DNA of 64,000 bases from assembly GCA_013416455.1 (NCBI GenBank), contig JACCES010000009.1, positions 62,001-126,000 on the forward strand. Reading direction: 5' to 3'. The DNA is from Alcaligenaceae bacterium. Lineage in GTDB: Bacteria > Pseudomonadota > Gammaproteobacteria > Burkholderiales > Burkholderiaceae_B. Both the position numbers and the translations under genes were made by a program. Shown here in pieces: positions 16,696-25,604 of the stretch. The notes beneath the pieces are model-generated. The model was not told where the DNA came from and did no database searches. It saw only the letters and a list, made by a program, of their open reading frames with translations. How positions within the stretch are numbered: position 1 is the first letter of the stretch; each line of letters begins with the position of its first letter.

Positions 16696-17562
16696 TCACG
16701 GCCCGGCCATCGGTTTGCGGTAGACGGCGGGCGCCACATTCTGCACGACGGCGGAAACGCCGTGCAGGGATTCAGCGAGGCCCAGCATCAGGCAGCCGCC
16801 GGGACGCAGGCGTCGCAGCACCGCTTCGATCACCTTCTCTTTGGTGGGAAGGTCGAAGTAAATCAGCACATTGCGAAGGAAAATGACGTCGAAGGGGCCC
16901 AGAGCCTCCGGCAGCGCAATCAGATTCAATTGAACGAAGGACACGCGGGCACGCAGGGCGCGGTCCACCAGCATCTGCCCCTCGTATTCGTGCTCGCCGC
17001 GCAGGCAGTGGCGCTTCAGGTATTCAGAGGGGATCCGCAGACAGCGCTCCATGGGATAGAGCGCGCGCCTGGCCTTGTGCAGCATGCGCTGGCTGACGTC
17101 CGAGCCCACCACGTGCCAGGGTGTCCCGCCCAGCGCATCGTCCAGCACCATGGCGATGCTGTAGGCCTCCTCGCCACTGGAACACGCGGCGCTCCAGGCA
17201 TGAAAAGGCCGGTCCCGCCCGGCGCCGGCAAGGATGTTTTCACGCAGAAAGCTGAAATGGCCGGCGTCGCGAAAGAAGCAGGTTTCGTTGGTGGTAATGA
17301 GGTCGACGGCGTACTGCAGCTCAGCCGCGGCGCACTGGCCCGAGGCCGTGATGATCCGATGGTATTCGCGAAAGCTCGCCACCTTCAGCTCGGCCATGCG
17401 GCGGGACAGCCTGCTGACCAGCAGCGCCTTTTTTTCCCGTGTCAGATGCAGGCCGATGTGCCGCTTGAACAGCGACTGGAAGAGGCCCAGTTCATCATCG
17501 CCGAGAGTAGCGGCGGCACCGTCGTATGCGGTTGCGAGGCCCATGCCCTGGCGCGTAGTCAC
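16696..17562 (-). CDS. cheR: Chemotaxis protein methyltransferase CheR
   Basis: Methylates glutamates on chemoreceptors with S-adenosylmethionine. The 288-residue protein has the helical N-terminal domain (FQSLFKRHIGLHL), the receptor-facing TNETCFFRDAGHF, and the SAM-binding core HAWSAACSSGEEAYSIAM and FDVIFLRNVLIYFD. I chose GTG 17562, which overlaps the cheW stop as GTGA and has GAGGGG six bases upstream; ATG 17544, six codons on, lacks a ribosome-binding site. No cheB partner is present in the window. Confidence 0.92.
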   Translation of the reverse strand: MTTRQGMGLATAYDGAAATLGDDELGLFQSLFKRHIGLHLTREKKALLVSRLSRRMAELKVASFREYHRIITASGQCAAAELQYAVDLITTNETCFFRDAGHFSFLRENILAGAGRDRPFHAWSAACSSGEEAYSIAMVLDDALGGTPWHVVGSDVSQRMLHKARRALYPMERCLRIPSEYLKRHCLRGEHEYEGQMLVDRALRARVSFVQLNLIALPEALGPFDVIFLRNVLIYFDLPTKEKVIEAVLRRLRPGGCLMLGLAESLHGVSAVVQNVAPAVYRKPMAGP

Positions 17563-18107
17563 GGCATCCCCTCCCGCTCTCCGGAAAACGCAACCGCAAC
17601 ATGCCGGGACCCGGCGCCCCCGACCAGCTCCACCAATTCCTCGGCCTCGAATATACGTTGTATATCCAGGGAAATCACGGGGCGCCCGTCCAGCTCCAGT
17701 GTGCCATGGATGAACTCCGGCGGGATGCGGGGGTGAGCGACGGCGGGCTGATCGAACCGGGAGGCGTCCAGGGTCGCGACGGCATGAGCCGCATCGACCA
17801 GCGCGCCGACGGACCAGATTTTCTTGCGGTGGCGCAAGTCCAGAATGACCACGCAGGTACGCTTGCCAAAGACCGTGGCATCCAGGCCCAGCCGCAGCGA
17901 CAGATCCATGACCGGCACGACCGCGCCACGCACGTTGATGACACCCCGCAGGAAATCCGGCATCAACGGGACTTCCGTCAGCGAGGAGAAGCCGACGATT
18001 TCCCGGATGGGTCCGGTGGGCATGGCGAAACGCTCCGCCGCCAGCAGAAAGGTCAGATACTGCCCGGGGCCGGCATGCCCGGCGGCCGGCGGCGCACCCT
18101 TGTCCAT
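17559..18107 (-). CDS. cheW: CheW-like chemotaxis coupling protein
   Basis: Scaffold that links receptors to CheA. The 182-residue protein is a single CheW domain (about 15-165) with LTFLLAAERFAMPTGPIREI, the hallmark GVINVRGAVVPVMDLSLRLG, and a KTCVVILD-like strand (KRTCVVILDL). It is slightly longer than E. coli CheW (167) because of N- and C-terminal tails. It lies between mcp (23 bp gap) and cheR (4-bp overlap), inside the cheA-mcp-cheW-cheR operon. Confidence 0.92.
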   Translation of the reverse strand: MDKGAPPAAGHAGPGQYLTFLLAAERFAMPTGPIREIVGFSSLTEVPLMPDFLRGVINVRGAVVPVMDLSLRLGLDATVFGKRTCVVILDLRHRKKIWSVGALVDAAHAVATLDASRFDQPAVAHPRIPPEFIHGTLELDGRPVISLDIQRIFEAEELVELVGGAGSRHVAVAFSGEREGMP

Positions 18108-18130
18108 GGCCTCTTCCCGAAACCCCGCGC

Positions 18131-19813
18131 TCAGAAACGCGCAAAGCGCGATTCGTCAGTCGGTCTGTCATCCAGATCGTCGCGCCGGATCGGCACGCCC
18201 ACCGGGAAAGCGGGCGCTTCCGGAACCGCGGAAGGCGGCGCCGGGCTCCGCGCCCCGGCCGCCGGGGCTGGCGGGACGCCGACCCCGTCCCGCGAGGGTT
18301 TTTCGACCTTGAAGTAGCGGATCATGTCCTGCAACTGCATGGCCTGGGAACTGAGTTCCTCGGCGGTGGCGCTGAATTCCTCGGATGCCGAGGCATTGAC
18401 GTGCGTCGTCTGCGCCAGTTGGCTGACGGCGGCGTTGATCTGTTCCAGCCCCGCCGCCTGCTCCTGCGAGGCCGAGGCGATTTCCTGAACCAGATCCGCC
18501 GTCCTGCCGATGGCGGGCACCATTTGCGCAAGCAGGACACCCGCCCGCTCGGAAAGCGCCACACTGCCCGCCGCCACCTCACCGATCTCCTGGGCCGCGA
18601 CCTGACTGCGTTCGGCCAGTTTGCGCACTTCCTCGGCGACGACTGCGAAGCCCCTGCCATGCTCGCCCGCGCGCGCCGCCTCTATCGCGGCATTCAGCGC
18701 CAGCAGATTGGTCTGGTAGGCGATATCGTCGATGATGACGATCCGGCGCGCAATCTGCCGCATGGCGGAGACCGTCTCGGCAACGACCCGCCCGCCTTCT
18801 TCGGCATCCCTGGCATTCTGCGCGGCCATCTGGTCGGCCAGACGGGCATTGTCCGCATTCCGGGTCACGGTGGCCGAGACCTGCTCCACCGAGGTGCTGG
18901 TCTCCTCGACACTGACGGCCTGCTCGGCGGCATTGCTGCTGAGCGACTGCGCCGACGTCGATACCTGTTCGGATGCGGCCACCACCGCGCCGGTCACGTT
19001 GCGCACATCGGCGATGACAGTCAGCAGCAGCCGCACCGTCTGCTGCAGGTTGTACAGCATGCTGGTCCTGTCCTTGGGCGCCGTGCTGAACTCCCTGGTC
19101 AGGTCGCCCTGCCCGATGCGGCGCAGAATGCGCACGGCCTCGGCCGGCTCGCCCCCTACCTGCCTCAGGATGCTGTAGGTCACCAGCCAGCCCAGCAGCA
19201 GGGCCAGCACGAACCCGCCCCCTATCATGGCATTGATCAGATCGCGGGCCGAAGCGATATCGCCGGCCGATTGCCGCCGCAGTATGTCGGCGTCCAGATT
19301 GTGCTGCACCATCAGTCCGTGCACGATGTTCTGAACCTCCAGTGCATGCGCATGGACATCATCCATCATGATCTGCGCGCCGAGCCCGGGGCGGCCGGCG
19401 ACCGCGGCGGCCATGGCCGCTCCGGCGGCTTCCCGGTATTCACGTATCGCCTGCCGTCCGCGCTCTATCAGCGCCTGCTCACGCTCGTTCATGAGCACAT
19501 GGCTCAGGCTTTGCAGCAGCTCATCCATGCGGGTTTCATCCCGGGCGCTTTGCGCGGGCAGGTCGTCGCGCAGTTCGCGATCGTTGGTCAGGATGGCCAG
19601 ATGCAGGCGCCGGTAATGGTCCATGTAGGTGAACCGCAGGTCGGCCAGCTTGCGTATGGGCTCCAGCTCGTCGGTGAAGATCGCCTGCACCTGGGCGCCC
19701 AGGCGGTTGAACTGGTTCACCGAGAAAACGCCGACGGCGGCCACGATCAGCGCCATCAGAAAAAAGGTGAACGAAAGTTTGGCGGCAAGCCGCTTGTTGA
19801 TCAACCATTGCAT
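18131..19813 (-). CDS. Methyl-accepting chemotaxis protein
   Basis: Inner-membrane chemoreceptor, 560 residues. TM1 is at about 13-33 and TM2 at about 196-216, enclosing a periplasmic four-helix-bundle sensor domain of about 160 residues. HAMP follows, then the cytoplasmic coiled-coil with the highly conserved hairpin tip ([20 protein letters not shown], about 385-404). The C-terminus (SRFARF) is not the NWETF-type tether for CheR. It is encoded between cheA and cheW, so it is probably the dedicated receptor of this system. The ligand is unknown. Confidence 0.93.
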   Translation of the reverse strand: MQWLINKRLAAKLSFTFFLMALIVAAVGVFSVNQFNRLGAQVQAIFTDELEPIRKLADLRFTYMDHYRRLHLAILTNDRELRDDLPAQSARDETRMDELLQSLSHVLMNEREQALIERGRQAIREYREAAGAAMAAAVAGRPGLGAQIMMDDVHAHALEVQNIVHGLMVQHNLDADILRRQSAGDIASARDLINAMIGGGFVLALLLGWLVTYSILRQVGGEPAEAVRILRRIGQGDLTREFSTAPKDRTSMLYNLQQTVRLLLTVIADVRNVTGAVVAASEQVSTSAQSLSSNAAEQAVSVEETSTSVEQVSATVTRNADNARLADQMAAQNARDAEEGGRVVAETVSAMRQIARRIVIIDDIAYQTNLLALNAAIEAARAGEHGRGFAVVAEEVRKLAERSQVAAQEIGEVAAGSVALSERAGVLLAQMVPAIGRTADLVQEIASASQEQAAGLEQINAAVSQLAQTTHVNASASEEFSATAEELSSQAMQLQDMIRYFKVEKPSRDGVGVPPAPAAGARSPAPPSAVPEAPAFPVGVPIRRDDLDDRPTDESRFARF

Positions 19814-19822
19814 ATCGATTCC

Positions 19823-22171
19823 TCACAACCGCGCATTGTCCGTGGCTTCCGCATGCGCGGCTTTCGCCGTGGCGGCCCGCTGTATCAATTGAGGGATGTC
19901 CAGGATCAGGGCGACCCGCCCGTCTCCCAGGATCGTGGAACCGCTCAGACCGCCGACCTTGTCGAACAGCATGCCCAAGGGCTTGATGACTGTGTGGATT
20001 TTCCCCAGCAGCCTGTCCACGACCAGGCCGGCGCGCTGCGCGCGCCCATACTGGACGACCACCACGCTCTCGCGCCGGCTCCCGCGCCCCGGCAGGCCGA
20101 ACGCGTCCCCCAGCCGCAGACAGGGCAGCGGTTCGCCGCGCAGGTCGATCGCTGAATCGCGGATCCCGTGCCGGCGCGGGTCGATGCATTCGACCATCAT
20201 TTCCCTGGGAATCACGAAGAACGAGTCGCCCACCGCGACCAGGAAGCCATCAATGACGGCCAGCGTCAACGGCAGACGCATGCGCACCATCGTGCCCTGG
20301 CCTTCCCGGCTGACGATCTCGGCCTCCCCGCGCAGGGATTCGATGCGCTGGCGCACCACGTCCATGCCCACACCCCGCCCCGACAGCCGGGTCGCCCGGG
20401 CCCGGGTGGAAAAGCCCGGCTCGAACAGCAGACTGCGGGCCTGGTCTTCGGACAGACTCTCGTCCGCGCCCAACAGGCCGCGTTCCACCGCCTTGCTTCT
20501 GATGAGCGCGTAGTTCAGGCCCCGCCCGTCGTCCGACACCTCGATCACCATGCTGCCGGAATCATGATAGGCGGCCAGATGCAGCGCGCCGGTTGCCGGC
20601 TTGCCCGCGGCAAGCCGCTCGGGCACCGTTTCCAGACCATGGTCGAGGGCGTTGCGCACGATGTGCATCAAGGGTTCGGACAGCTTCTCGATCATGGACT
20701 TGTCCAGTTCGGTCTCTCCCCCCGTCATGGTCAGCCGGACTTCCTTGCCCAGCGGGCGAGCCACCCCACGCACAATGCGGGGGAAGCGCTGGAAGACTTC
20801 ACTGATGGGAATCATGCGCAACGTGAACGTTGCATCGCGTATCCGTCCGACCAGCGTCTCGAAGGACCGGGCCGCCTCCTGGAAGGCGGGACTTTTCTCG
20901 CGATGCGCCGCCTCGGCCGCCGATGCGCCGGAAATCACCAGTTCCCCCACCAGATCGATCAAGGCATCGAGCCGGTCGACCGGAACCTTCACGTAAGCCT
21001 GCGCCGGCTCCGACGGCCACCCGCCGGCAGCGTCGACGCCATTGCCGGCGCCGGCGGAGGCGCTTGCCCGGGCATCATCCGCCGGACCGCCTTGCAGAGA
21101 CGCGATCGTGGCGGATTCGACCGGCTCCACCACGATATGGCTGTCTTCGCGCACGAACTCGAACACGTTCTCGATCTCGTCCCGCCCGCAGTCGGCCGCC
21201 AACAGCAGCGAAAAGGACAGATAGCAGGACTCCGGATCCATATCGGCCACAGGCGGCAAGGCCTCCGCCCGGGTGCGCACTTCCGGCAGGGACCCAAGGG
21301 ATTCCAGCACACGCAGGAACTCGACCGGATCCATGCCGCTGCGCAGCACGTCGCGCGCGAAACGGAGCTCGATCCGCCAATGCTGCGGGCCGGCGCCAGT
21401 GCCTGGATGCGCGGCCGGGGAACCGGGCGCATTCCTTTCCGCCGCCATACCGTCGGCGGGGCCGACGCAGCCGGCCAGCACGTCCGACAGCCCGAGTTCC
21501 AGCCTGTCGCGCCTGCCCGCATCGGGTTCGGCCGCTTCACGATGCGCCGCAATGGCATCCACCAGTTCAGCGATGTAATCGCAACAATCGACCAGCAGAG
21601 CCTGCAGCGGCGGGGCCGGCTCCTGATCGCTGGCGCGCATGTGGTCCAGCGCACTCTCCAGCCGGTGCGTGAAACCGATGAGATGCTCGAAGCCAAGCAG
21701 CGCCGCGGAACCCTTGATCGTATGCACAACGCGGAAGATCTCGTTGACGGACTCGCTGGAGCCGCCGCCCGCCGCCATGCACGCCAGGGTATGCTCCATG
21801 ATCAGCAGCAGCTCACGCGCTTCCTGTACGACTGCGTTGCGCGCTTTATCCACCATGCCCCCCGATTCCCCGCCGTCACCGGCGGCAGGCATGGGCCGCA
21901 GAGCGGCGGACAGGCCGAACAGTTCGAATATGGCTCGAACCGGTTCGCTGGGCGCGCTGAACGAGAGCGCACAGGCCCGGGATTCGGCTTCCCGCCTGAG
22001 CAGCAACAGCAACTGCACGCCGGCGGTATCGATTTCCTCGACTCCGGAGAGATCGATCGTCAGCCCGTCGGGATGCGCATCCAGTTGCGCCAGCAGCGCG
22101 GCCTTGAGCGGAATGGCGCGAAAAACCGTGAACGGCTCGGCGGGCCGGACCTCTGGAACATCGGCATGCAT
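19823..22171 (-). CDS. cheA: CheA histidine kinase with fused N-terminal STAS domain
   Basis: Chemotaxis-type kinase, 782 residues, first gene of the leftward operon. Residues about 12-95 form a STAS domain (LTIDLSGVEEIDTAGVQLLL, with the Asp-Thr-Ala-Gly site), normally a separate small protein. The Hpt domain follows with phospho-His about 150 (VVHTIKGSAALLGF), then the dimerisation/ATPase core (N box HIVRNALDHGLE; DDGRGLN; GRGVGMDVVR) and a C-terminal CheW-like domain. There is no terminal receiver. ATG 22171 has GGGAGGGG upstream. The frame is continuous from STAS into Hpt; an internal ATG (MVDKARNAVV) could give a STAS-free form. Confidence 0.92.
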   Translation of the reverse strand: MHADVPEVRPAEPFTVFRAIPLKAALLAQLDAHPDGLTIDLSGVEEIDTAGVQLLLLLRREAESRACALSFSAPSEPVRAIFELFGLSAALRPMPAAGDGGESGGMVDKARNAVVQEARELLLIMEHTLACMAAGGGSSESVNEIFRVVHTIKGSAALLGFEHLIGFTHRLESALDHMRASDQEPAPPLQALLVDCCDYIAELVDAIAAHREAAEPDAGRRDRLELGLSDVLAGCVGPADGMAAERNAPGSPAAHPGTGAGPQHWRIELRFARDVLRSGMDPVEFLRVLESLGSLPEVRTRAEALPPVADMDPESCYLSFSLLLAADCGRDEIENVFEFVREDSHIVVEPVESATIASLQGGPADDARASASAGAGNGVDAAGGWPSEPAQAYVKVPVDRLDALIDLVGELVISGASAAEAAHREKSPAFQEAARSFETLVGRIRDATFTLRMIPISEVFQRFPRIVRGVARPLGKEVRLTMTGGETELDKSMIEKLSEPLMHIVRNALDHGLETVPERLAAGKPATGALHLAAYHDSGSMVIEVSDDGRGLNYALIRSKAVERGLLGADESLSEDQARSLLFEPGFSTRARATRLSGRGVGMDVVRQRIESLRGEAEIVSREGQGTMVRMRLPLTLAVIDGFLVAVGDSFFVIPREMMVECIDPRRHGIRDSAIDLRGEPLPCLRLGDAFGLPGRGSRRESVVVVQYGRAQRAGLVVDRLLGKIHTVIKPLGMLFDKVGGLSGSTILGDGRVALILDIPQLIQRAATAKAAHAEATDNARL

Positions 22172-22610
22172 GGCGTTCCCCTCCCGACTACGGACGTGGC
22201 GGCGCCGCGGGCTGCGCACCTTGCCACATCCGGGCATCAGCATGATGACGGCTTGATGCCGTCGTTCCGAGGATGCCGTCCGGCGGGCGGCCCTGGCAGG
22301 CGGAAGAACGAAGCGTTGCCCGCGATACGCGGCGGAAGCGCCGCCTTCAGGCTCCGCAGAAGCTTTCGGCTTCAAAAGTCATCATTTGTTTCGATCATAG
22401 AGCCAGGACCCGCCATGAAGCAAACGGTAGGAAATGCGGGCGGGGAATCGCTGGCGCGCGGCCCTCATCGCGGGCAGAAGGCGCGGCCGCGCAGGCTGTT
22501 GAAGGCATTCCGGCGAGAATTGCCCATTGGGTGAATGGGCGAACCGATGCCCGGCCTGACCGGATCAGGCACCACGGGCGGGCATGGAGCAAACGGCTTC
22601 ACGAACGTGA
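22172..22610. other. Gene-free stretch upstream of cheA
   Basis: About 440 bp between the cheA start and the tRNA-like fragments. I find no reading frame with recognisable family features, no strong sigma-70 promoter and no convincing sigma-28 flagellar promoter. Part of it must carry the cheA promoter; the rest may be eroded island sequence. Confidence 0.5.
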
Positions 22611-22617
22611 TGCGTTC

Positions 22618-22722
22618 TGGCTCCGACAGGAATCGAACACCCTATGGAACCCACCTCATAACAAGATAAAGGTACACAAATCGGCCGGACTCGAACCAGC
22701 GTCTCCGGGGTATGAACCTGGC
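22618..22722 (-). other. Two tRNA 3'-half-like fragments
   Basis: On the minus strand 22721-22684 reads as an anticodon arm with CAT in the loop (CCAGG-TTCATAC-CCCGG, one stem mismatch), a short variable region, and an intact T-arm GCTGGTTCGAGTCCGGC. No matching acceptor or D-arm exists on the 5' side, so it is a 3' half only. A second T-arm-like piece (GTTCGATTCCTGT) is at 22642-22626. Duplicated tRNA 3' ends are what integrating elements leave behind. The parent tRNAs were not identified. Confidence 0.45.
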
Positions 22723-22742
22723 GGAGCGGCTGGCCGCAACCG

Positions 22743-22973
22743 TCATTCGTGTAGATTCGGCACCACCGTGGGCCGGTAAGCCTTCAGCCACTGCTCTGAC
22801 ACCAGCCTGAAGGATCGGGCCTTGGCCTCCGGCGTCCGGTATCTCACCATCCCGCTTTTATTTTCCGAAGGCGACACCACCACGTACAAACCAATGCCAT
22901 CAGGCAGCGTGTACTCCTTGGCTTTGGGCTTGGCGGTGCGCAGCCTTGTATCTGTCAGCGGCTTTGCGAACAA
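22743..22973 (-). pseudogene. Truncated integrase, N-terminal arm-DNA-binding domain only
   Basis: A 76-codon frame begins MFAKPLTDTRLRTAKPKAKE and continues YTLPDGIGLYVVVSPS and GMVRYRTPEAKARSF. This is the N-terminal arm-binding domain (DUF4102 type) of P4-family tyrosine integrases, which are normally about 400 residues; the core-binding and catalytic domains are absent. It sits 93 bp downstream of the 3' end of tRNA-Arg(CCU) on the same strand, exactly where such integrases lie after insertion into a tRNA. Presumed inactive relic. Confidence 0.75.
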
Positions 22974-22995
22974 AGCATGGTGAACTACCTGACAT

Positions 22996-23034
22996 TAAAA
23001 ACCCGCCTCTCCTCAGGGAACAAGCGGGTTTCAA
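22996..23034 (-). terminator. Intrinsic terminator downstream of tRNA-Arg
   Basis: On the minus strand AAACCCGC and GCGGGTTT form a perfect 8-bp stem followed by T residues (GGGTTTTTAAT). It lies about 32 bp past the tRNA 3' end and would end the tRNA transcript before the integrase relic. Confidence 0.7.
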
Positions 23035-23065
23035 AGACTGTGGCGGACGGTATGGGACAGTAAGC

Positions 23066-23140
23066 TGGCGTCCCCGGCAGGAATCGAACCTGCAATCTTC
23101 CCTTAGGAGGGGAAAGTTATATCCATTTAACTACAGGGAC
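23066..23140 (-). tRNA. tRNA-Arg (anticodon CCU)
   Basis: A full cloverleaf on the minus strand: acceptor GTCCCTG with CGGGGAC (one T-G pair), anticodon stem TTCCC/GGGAA around the loop CTCCTAA (anticodon CCT), T-arm GCAGGTTCGATTCCTGC, discriminator G and an encoded CCA (23068-23066). A TATACT that could be its -10 box lies at 23166-23161, without a good -35. This tRNA is a frequent target of integrating elements, in line with the integrase relic downstream. Confidence 0.93.
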
Positions 23141-23500
23141 TGACTGTGCGAACCCCGCGAAGTATAACGCAAGCGGCGGGGTACTTTCCCGCTGGAACGC
23201 CTCGCAGATTCATTGTTCCCGGCGACAGGGCCGCGGCAACTGCTTCAGCCTCATTCTTGGCCGCGGTAGCCGCAGGAAAAAAACGGCAGAGGCGCCGGCG
23301 TAGTGAACTGCGCTTGCTGAGGCGCCCATGTCTTGAACACCCGGCCGGTGGAAGAATCATCCGGCGGCATCACAGTTCCTGCCACCACCCGGCTATGAGT
23401 GAGTTGGAGCCGGTGATCCGGCGCGGGCCATGTATTTCCTGCATCTGATCCGTATCGGCGGCGGTCTGCTTCTTTCCTGGATCACGAGAGGAACAATCCA
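23141..23500. other. Gene-free stretch upstream of tRNA-Arg
   Basis: About 360 bp with no coding frame I can support. It carries the probable tRNA promoter at its left end and otherwise unremarkable GC-rich sequence. Confidence 0.5.
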
Positions 23501-23501
23501 T

Positions 23502-23546
23502 AAAAAAACACCCCAGACGCCGGTCAAAGGCCCGGCGTCTGGGGTG
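23502..23546 (-). terminator. Strong intrinsic terminator of the Bug gene
   Basis: A perfect 15-bp stem (CACCCCAGACGCCGG at 23509-23523 with CCGGCGTCTGGGGTG at 23532-23546), loop of 8, followed on the minus strand by seven T residues. It is placed about 45 bp after the Bug stop codon. Confidence 0.93.
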
Positions 23547-23589
23547 CGATTTCTTGCGCCGGCGCTTTACCGCGCCGGTTCAGGGCAGC

Positions 23590-24579
23590 TTATTCAAGCT
23601 TGATGTTGCCCTGCTTCACCACGTCGTGGGCCCAGTCGTACTGTTCCTGGATTTCCTTGCCGAACTCTTCAGGCGTGTTGCCGGAAGGCGCGGCACCCTG
23701 CTTTTCGAGGGCCTCGATCACCTTGGGGTTCTTCAGCGCTTCGGAGGCCGCGGCGTGCAGCTTGACGATGATGTCCTGGGGAGTGCCGGTAGGCGCCAGC
23801 AGGCCGTACCAGGCAGGCTGGTTGAGCTGCGGGTAGCCTTCTTCTTCGAGGGTCGGGACGTCCTTCAGGCTTTCCAGCCGCTCGGGCCAGGCGATGGCCA
23901 TTGCGCGCAGGTTGCCGGCCTGGATCTGCGCCATGGACGACGGCAGATTGTCGAACAGCACTTCGATCTGCCCGCCGACCGCATCGGTGACGGCCGGACC
24001 CGAGCCCTTGTAGGGCACGTGCACGATGTCGGCGCCGGTCGCCAGGCGGAAGGCTTCACCGAACAAATGCAGCACGCCGCAGGTGCCGGAGCTGCCGTAC
24101 GAATACTTGCCGGGGTTGTCTTTCAGGACCTTGAGGAAATCCTTGAAGTTCTTGGCCGGGAACTTGGGATTCACTTCGATGACGTTCGGAACGTTGGCGA
24201 AGTTGGTCACCGGCACGAAGTCCTTCAGCGGATCGTAGGGCAGGTCGTCGGGACGGCAGGCCTTGTTGACGGCCATGGTCGAGACAGTGGCGATGGAAAG
24301 CGTGTAGCCATCGGGTTTGGCGCGGGCGGCTTCCTGAGCGCCAATGGCGCCCCCGGCTCCCCCCTTGTTCTCGATGACCAGGGGCTGGCCGAGGATCTGG
24401 CTCATTTCCTGCGACACGATGCGCGCCACGATGTCGGTGGAGCCGCCCGGCGCGAAAGGCACGATCACCCGAATGGGCTTGTCGGGGTAATCGGCCGCGT
24501 GCGCGACGGCGCCGCCGAAAACGGCTGCGATGCTCCCCGAGAGGGCCAGTGCTGCGAACTTATTGCCTATCAGTTTCAT
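23590..24579 (-). CDS. Bug/TctC-family periplasmic binding protein
   Basis: Third Bug protein, 329 residues, with a clean signal peptide (MKLIGNKFAALALSGSIAAV, cleaved near AHA-ADYP). Family marks: IRVIVPFAPGGSTDIVAR, ENKGGAGGAIGAQE and YGSSGTCGVLHLFGEAF. ATG 24579 is chosen; a GTG two codons upstream is possible, and GGAGAG serves either. It is a single-gene unit with its own strong terminator and is divergent from an AEC carrier gene, which might share its physiological role. Confidence 0.92.
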   Translation of the reverse strand: MKLIGNKFAALALSGSIAAVFGGAVAHAADYPDKPIRVIVPFAPGGSTDIVARIVSQEMSQILGQPLVIENKGGAGGAIGAQEAARAKPDGYTLSIATVSTMAVNKACRPDDLPYDPLKDFVPVTNFANVPNVIEVNPKFPAKNFKDFLKVLKDNPGKYSYGSSGTCGVLHLFGEAFRLATGADIVHVPYKGSGPAVTDAVGGQIEVLFDNLPSSMAQIQAGNLRAMAIAWPERLESLKDVPTLEEEGYPQLNQPAWYGLLAPTGTPQDIIVKLHAAASEALKNPKVIEALEKQGAAPSGNTPEEFGKEIQEQYDWAHDVVKQGNIKLE

Positions 24580-24695
24580 ATACACTCTCCGTTCAAAATT
24601 TCCACCCTACGGGAAGAACTGAGCCGGCATTTTAGCCAAGCTTCCCGCTCATTCCGACACAATCTCGTAACAACGCCACCAAATGGCTGAAAAAG

Positions 24696-25592
24696 ATGGG
24701 CATCGTCACCCTGGTTCTTCCTGATTTTCTCCTGATTGCCCTGGGATGGGCCCTGCTGCACCTGCTGCACTACCGGTCGGAATTCTTCAGCACCGCCGAG
24801 CGGCTCGTCTACTACATCCTGTTTCCAGCCCTGCTGTTCGGCTCCATCGTCCGTGCCCCGCTAAGCCTCGCCGAGGCGTCCACCCTGATCGGCGCGACCG
24901 CCGTGCTGGTCGCCTGCGGCATCGCCCTGGCCTGGCTGGCCGTACCGTTGTTCAGGCCCCAGCCGATGATCCAGGCCTCGCTTGCGCAATGCGCCTACCG
25001 CTTCAACACATACATGGGGCTGTCCCTGTCGCTCAGCCTGGCCGGCGCGCCGGGGCAATCGGTCATGGCTGTCATCGTCGGCTGCGCCGTACCCTTGGTC
25101 AACATTGCCGCCGTATCGGGTCTGGCGCGGGGGCAGGACACCCGCATCCTGTCGGAATTGTTACGCAATCCGCTCATATTGGCTACCTTTGCGGGTCTTG
25201 CCTGCAATCTGCTGGGCGTGCAGCCGCCGGGATTCGCCATGGACACTCTCCAGCGGCTGGGCGCCTGCGCCCTTGCCCTGGGGCTCATATGCGTGGGCGC
25301 CACCCTGTCCATGCAGGGCCTGGGCGCGGCGGCCAAAGTCATGGGCTGGATGATCGCTGTCCGTCTGCTGGCCATGCCCGCCATCGCATTGCTGCTTGCC
25401 GCCGTGCTCCCGCTGTCCTCGCTGGAAAAACAGATGCTGTTGCTATTCAGCACCCTGCCGACCGCCTCGGCAAGCTATATTCTTGCCGCGCGAATGGGCG
25501 GCGACGGCCGCAGCGTCGCGGTCACCATGTCGCTGGGCACGGTTCTCTCGGCCATCACCATACCCTTGTGGTTGCAACTCAATCCCTTTTGA
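24696..25592 (+). CDS. AEC (auxin efflux carrier)-family transporter
   Basis: Inner-membrane carrier of 298 residues with about ten hydrophobic segments in two similar halves, the AEC/BART layout; bacterial members such as MdcF and malate permeases move dicarboxylates. Typical patches are LVYYILFPALLFGSIVR at the N-terminus and LSLSLAGAPGQSVMAVIVG in the centre. ATG 24696 is the first start of the frame. It precedes tsaE by 12 bp and may be transcribed with tsaE-amiC. Substrate unknown. Confidence 0.85.
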   Translation: MGIVTLVLPDFLLIALGWALLHLLHYRSEFFSTAERLVYYILFPALLFGSIVRAPLSLAEASTLIGATAVLVACGIALAWLAVPLFRPQPMIQASLAQCAYRFNTYMGLSLSLSLAGAPGQSVMAVIVGCAVPLVNIAAVSGLARGQDTRILSELLRNPLILATFAGLACNLLGVQPPGFAMDTLQRLGACALALGLICVGATLSMQGLGAAAKVMGWMIAVRLLAMPAIALLLAAVLPLSSLEKQMLLLFSTLPTASASYILAARMGGDGRSVAVTMSLGTVLSAITIPLWLQLNPF

Positions 25593-25604
25593 GGAAACCG
25601 CGAT

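Noticed and set aside
22172-22400. Sigma-28 flagellar promoter for cheA
   Set aside because: GCCGAAAG is present on the minus strand but spacing and the -35 box do not fit TAAA-N-GCCGATAA.
20168-22534. Plus-strand frame of 788 codons opposite cheA
   Set aside because: Antisense shadow of cheA; low-complexity His/Arg/Gln/Gly composition and no motifs.
22678-22760. Complete tRNA with CAT anticodon
   Set aside because: The T-arm is good, but the anticodon stem has a mismatch and no 5' acceptor or D-arm pairs with the 3' part.
23146-23448. Small plus-strand frame of 100 codons upstream of tRNA-Arg
   Set aside because: Arg/Ser/Ala-rich low-complexity composition, no ribosome-binding site and no recognisable family.
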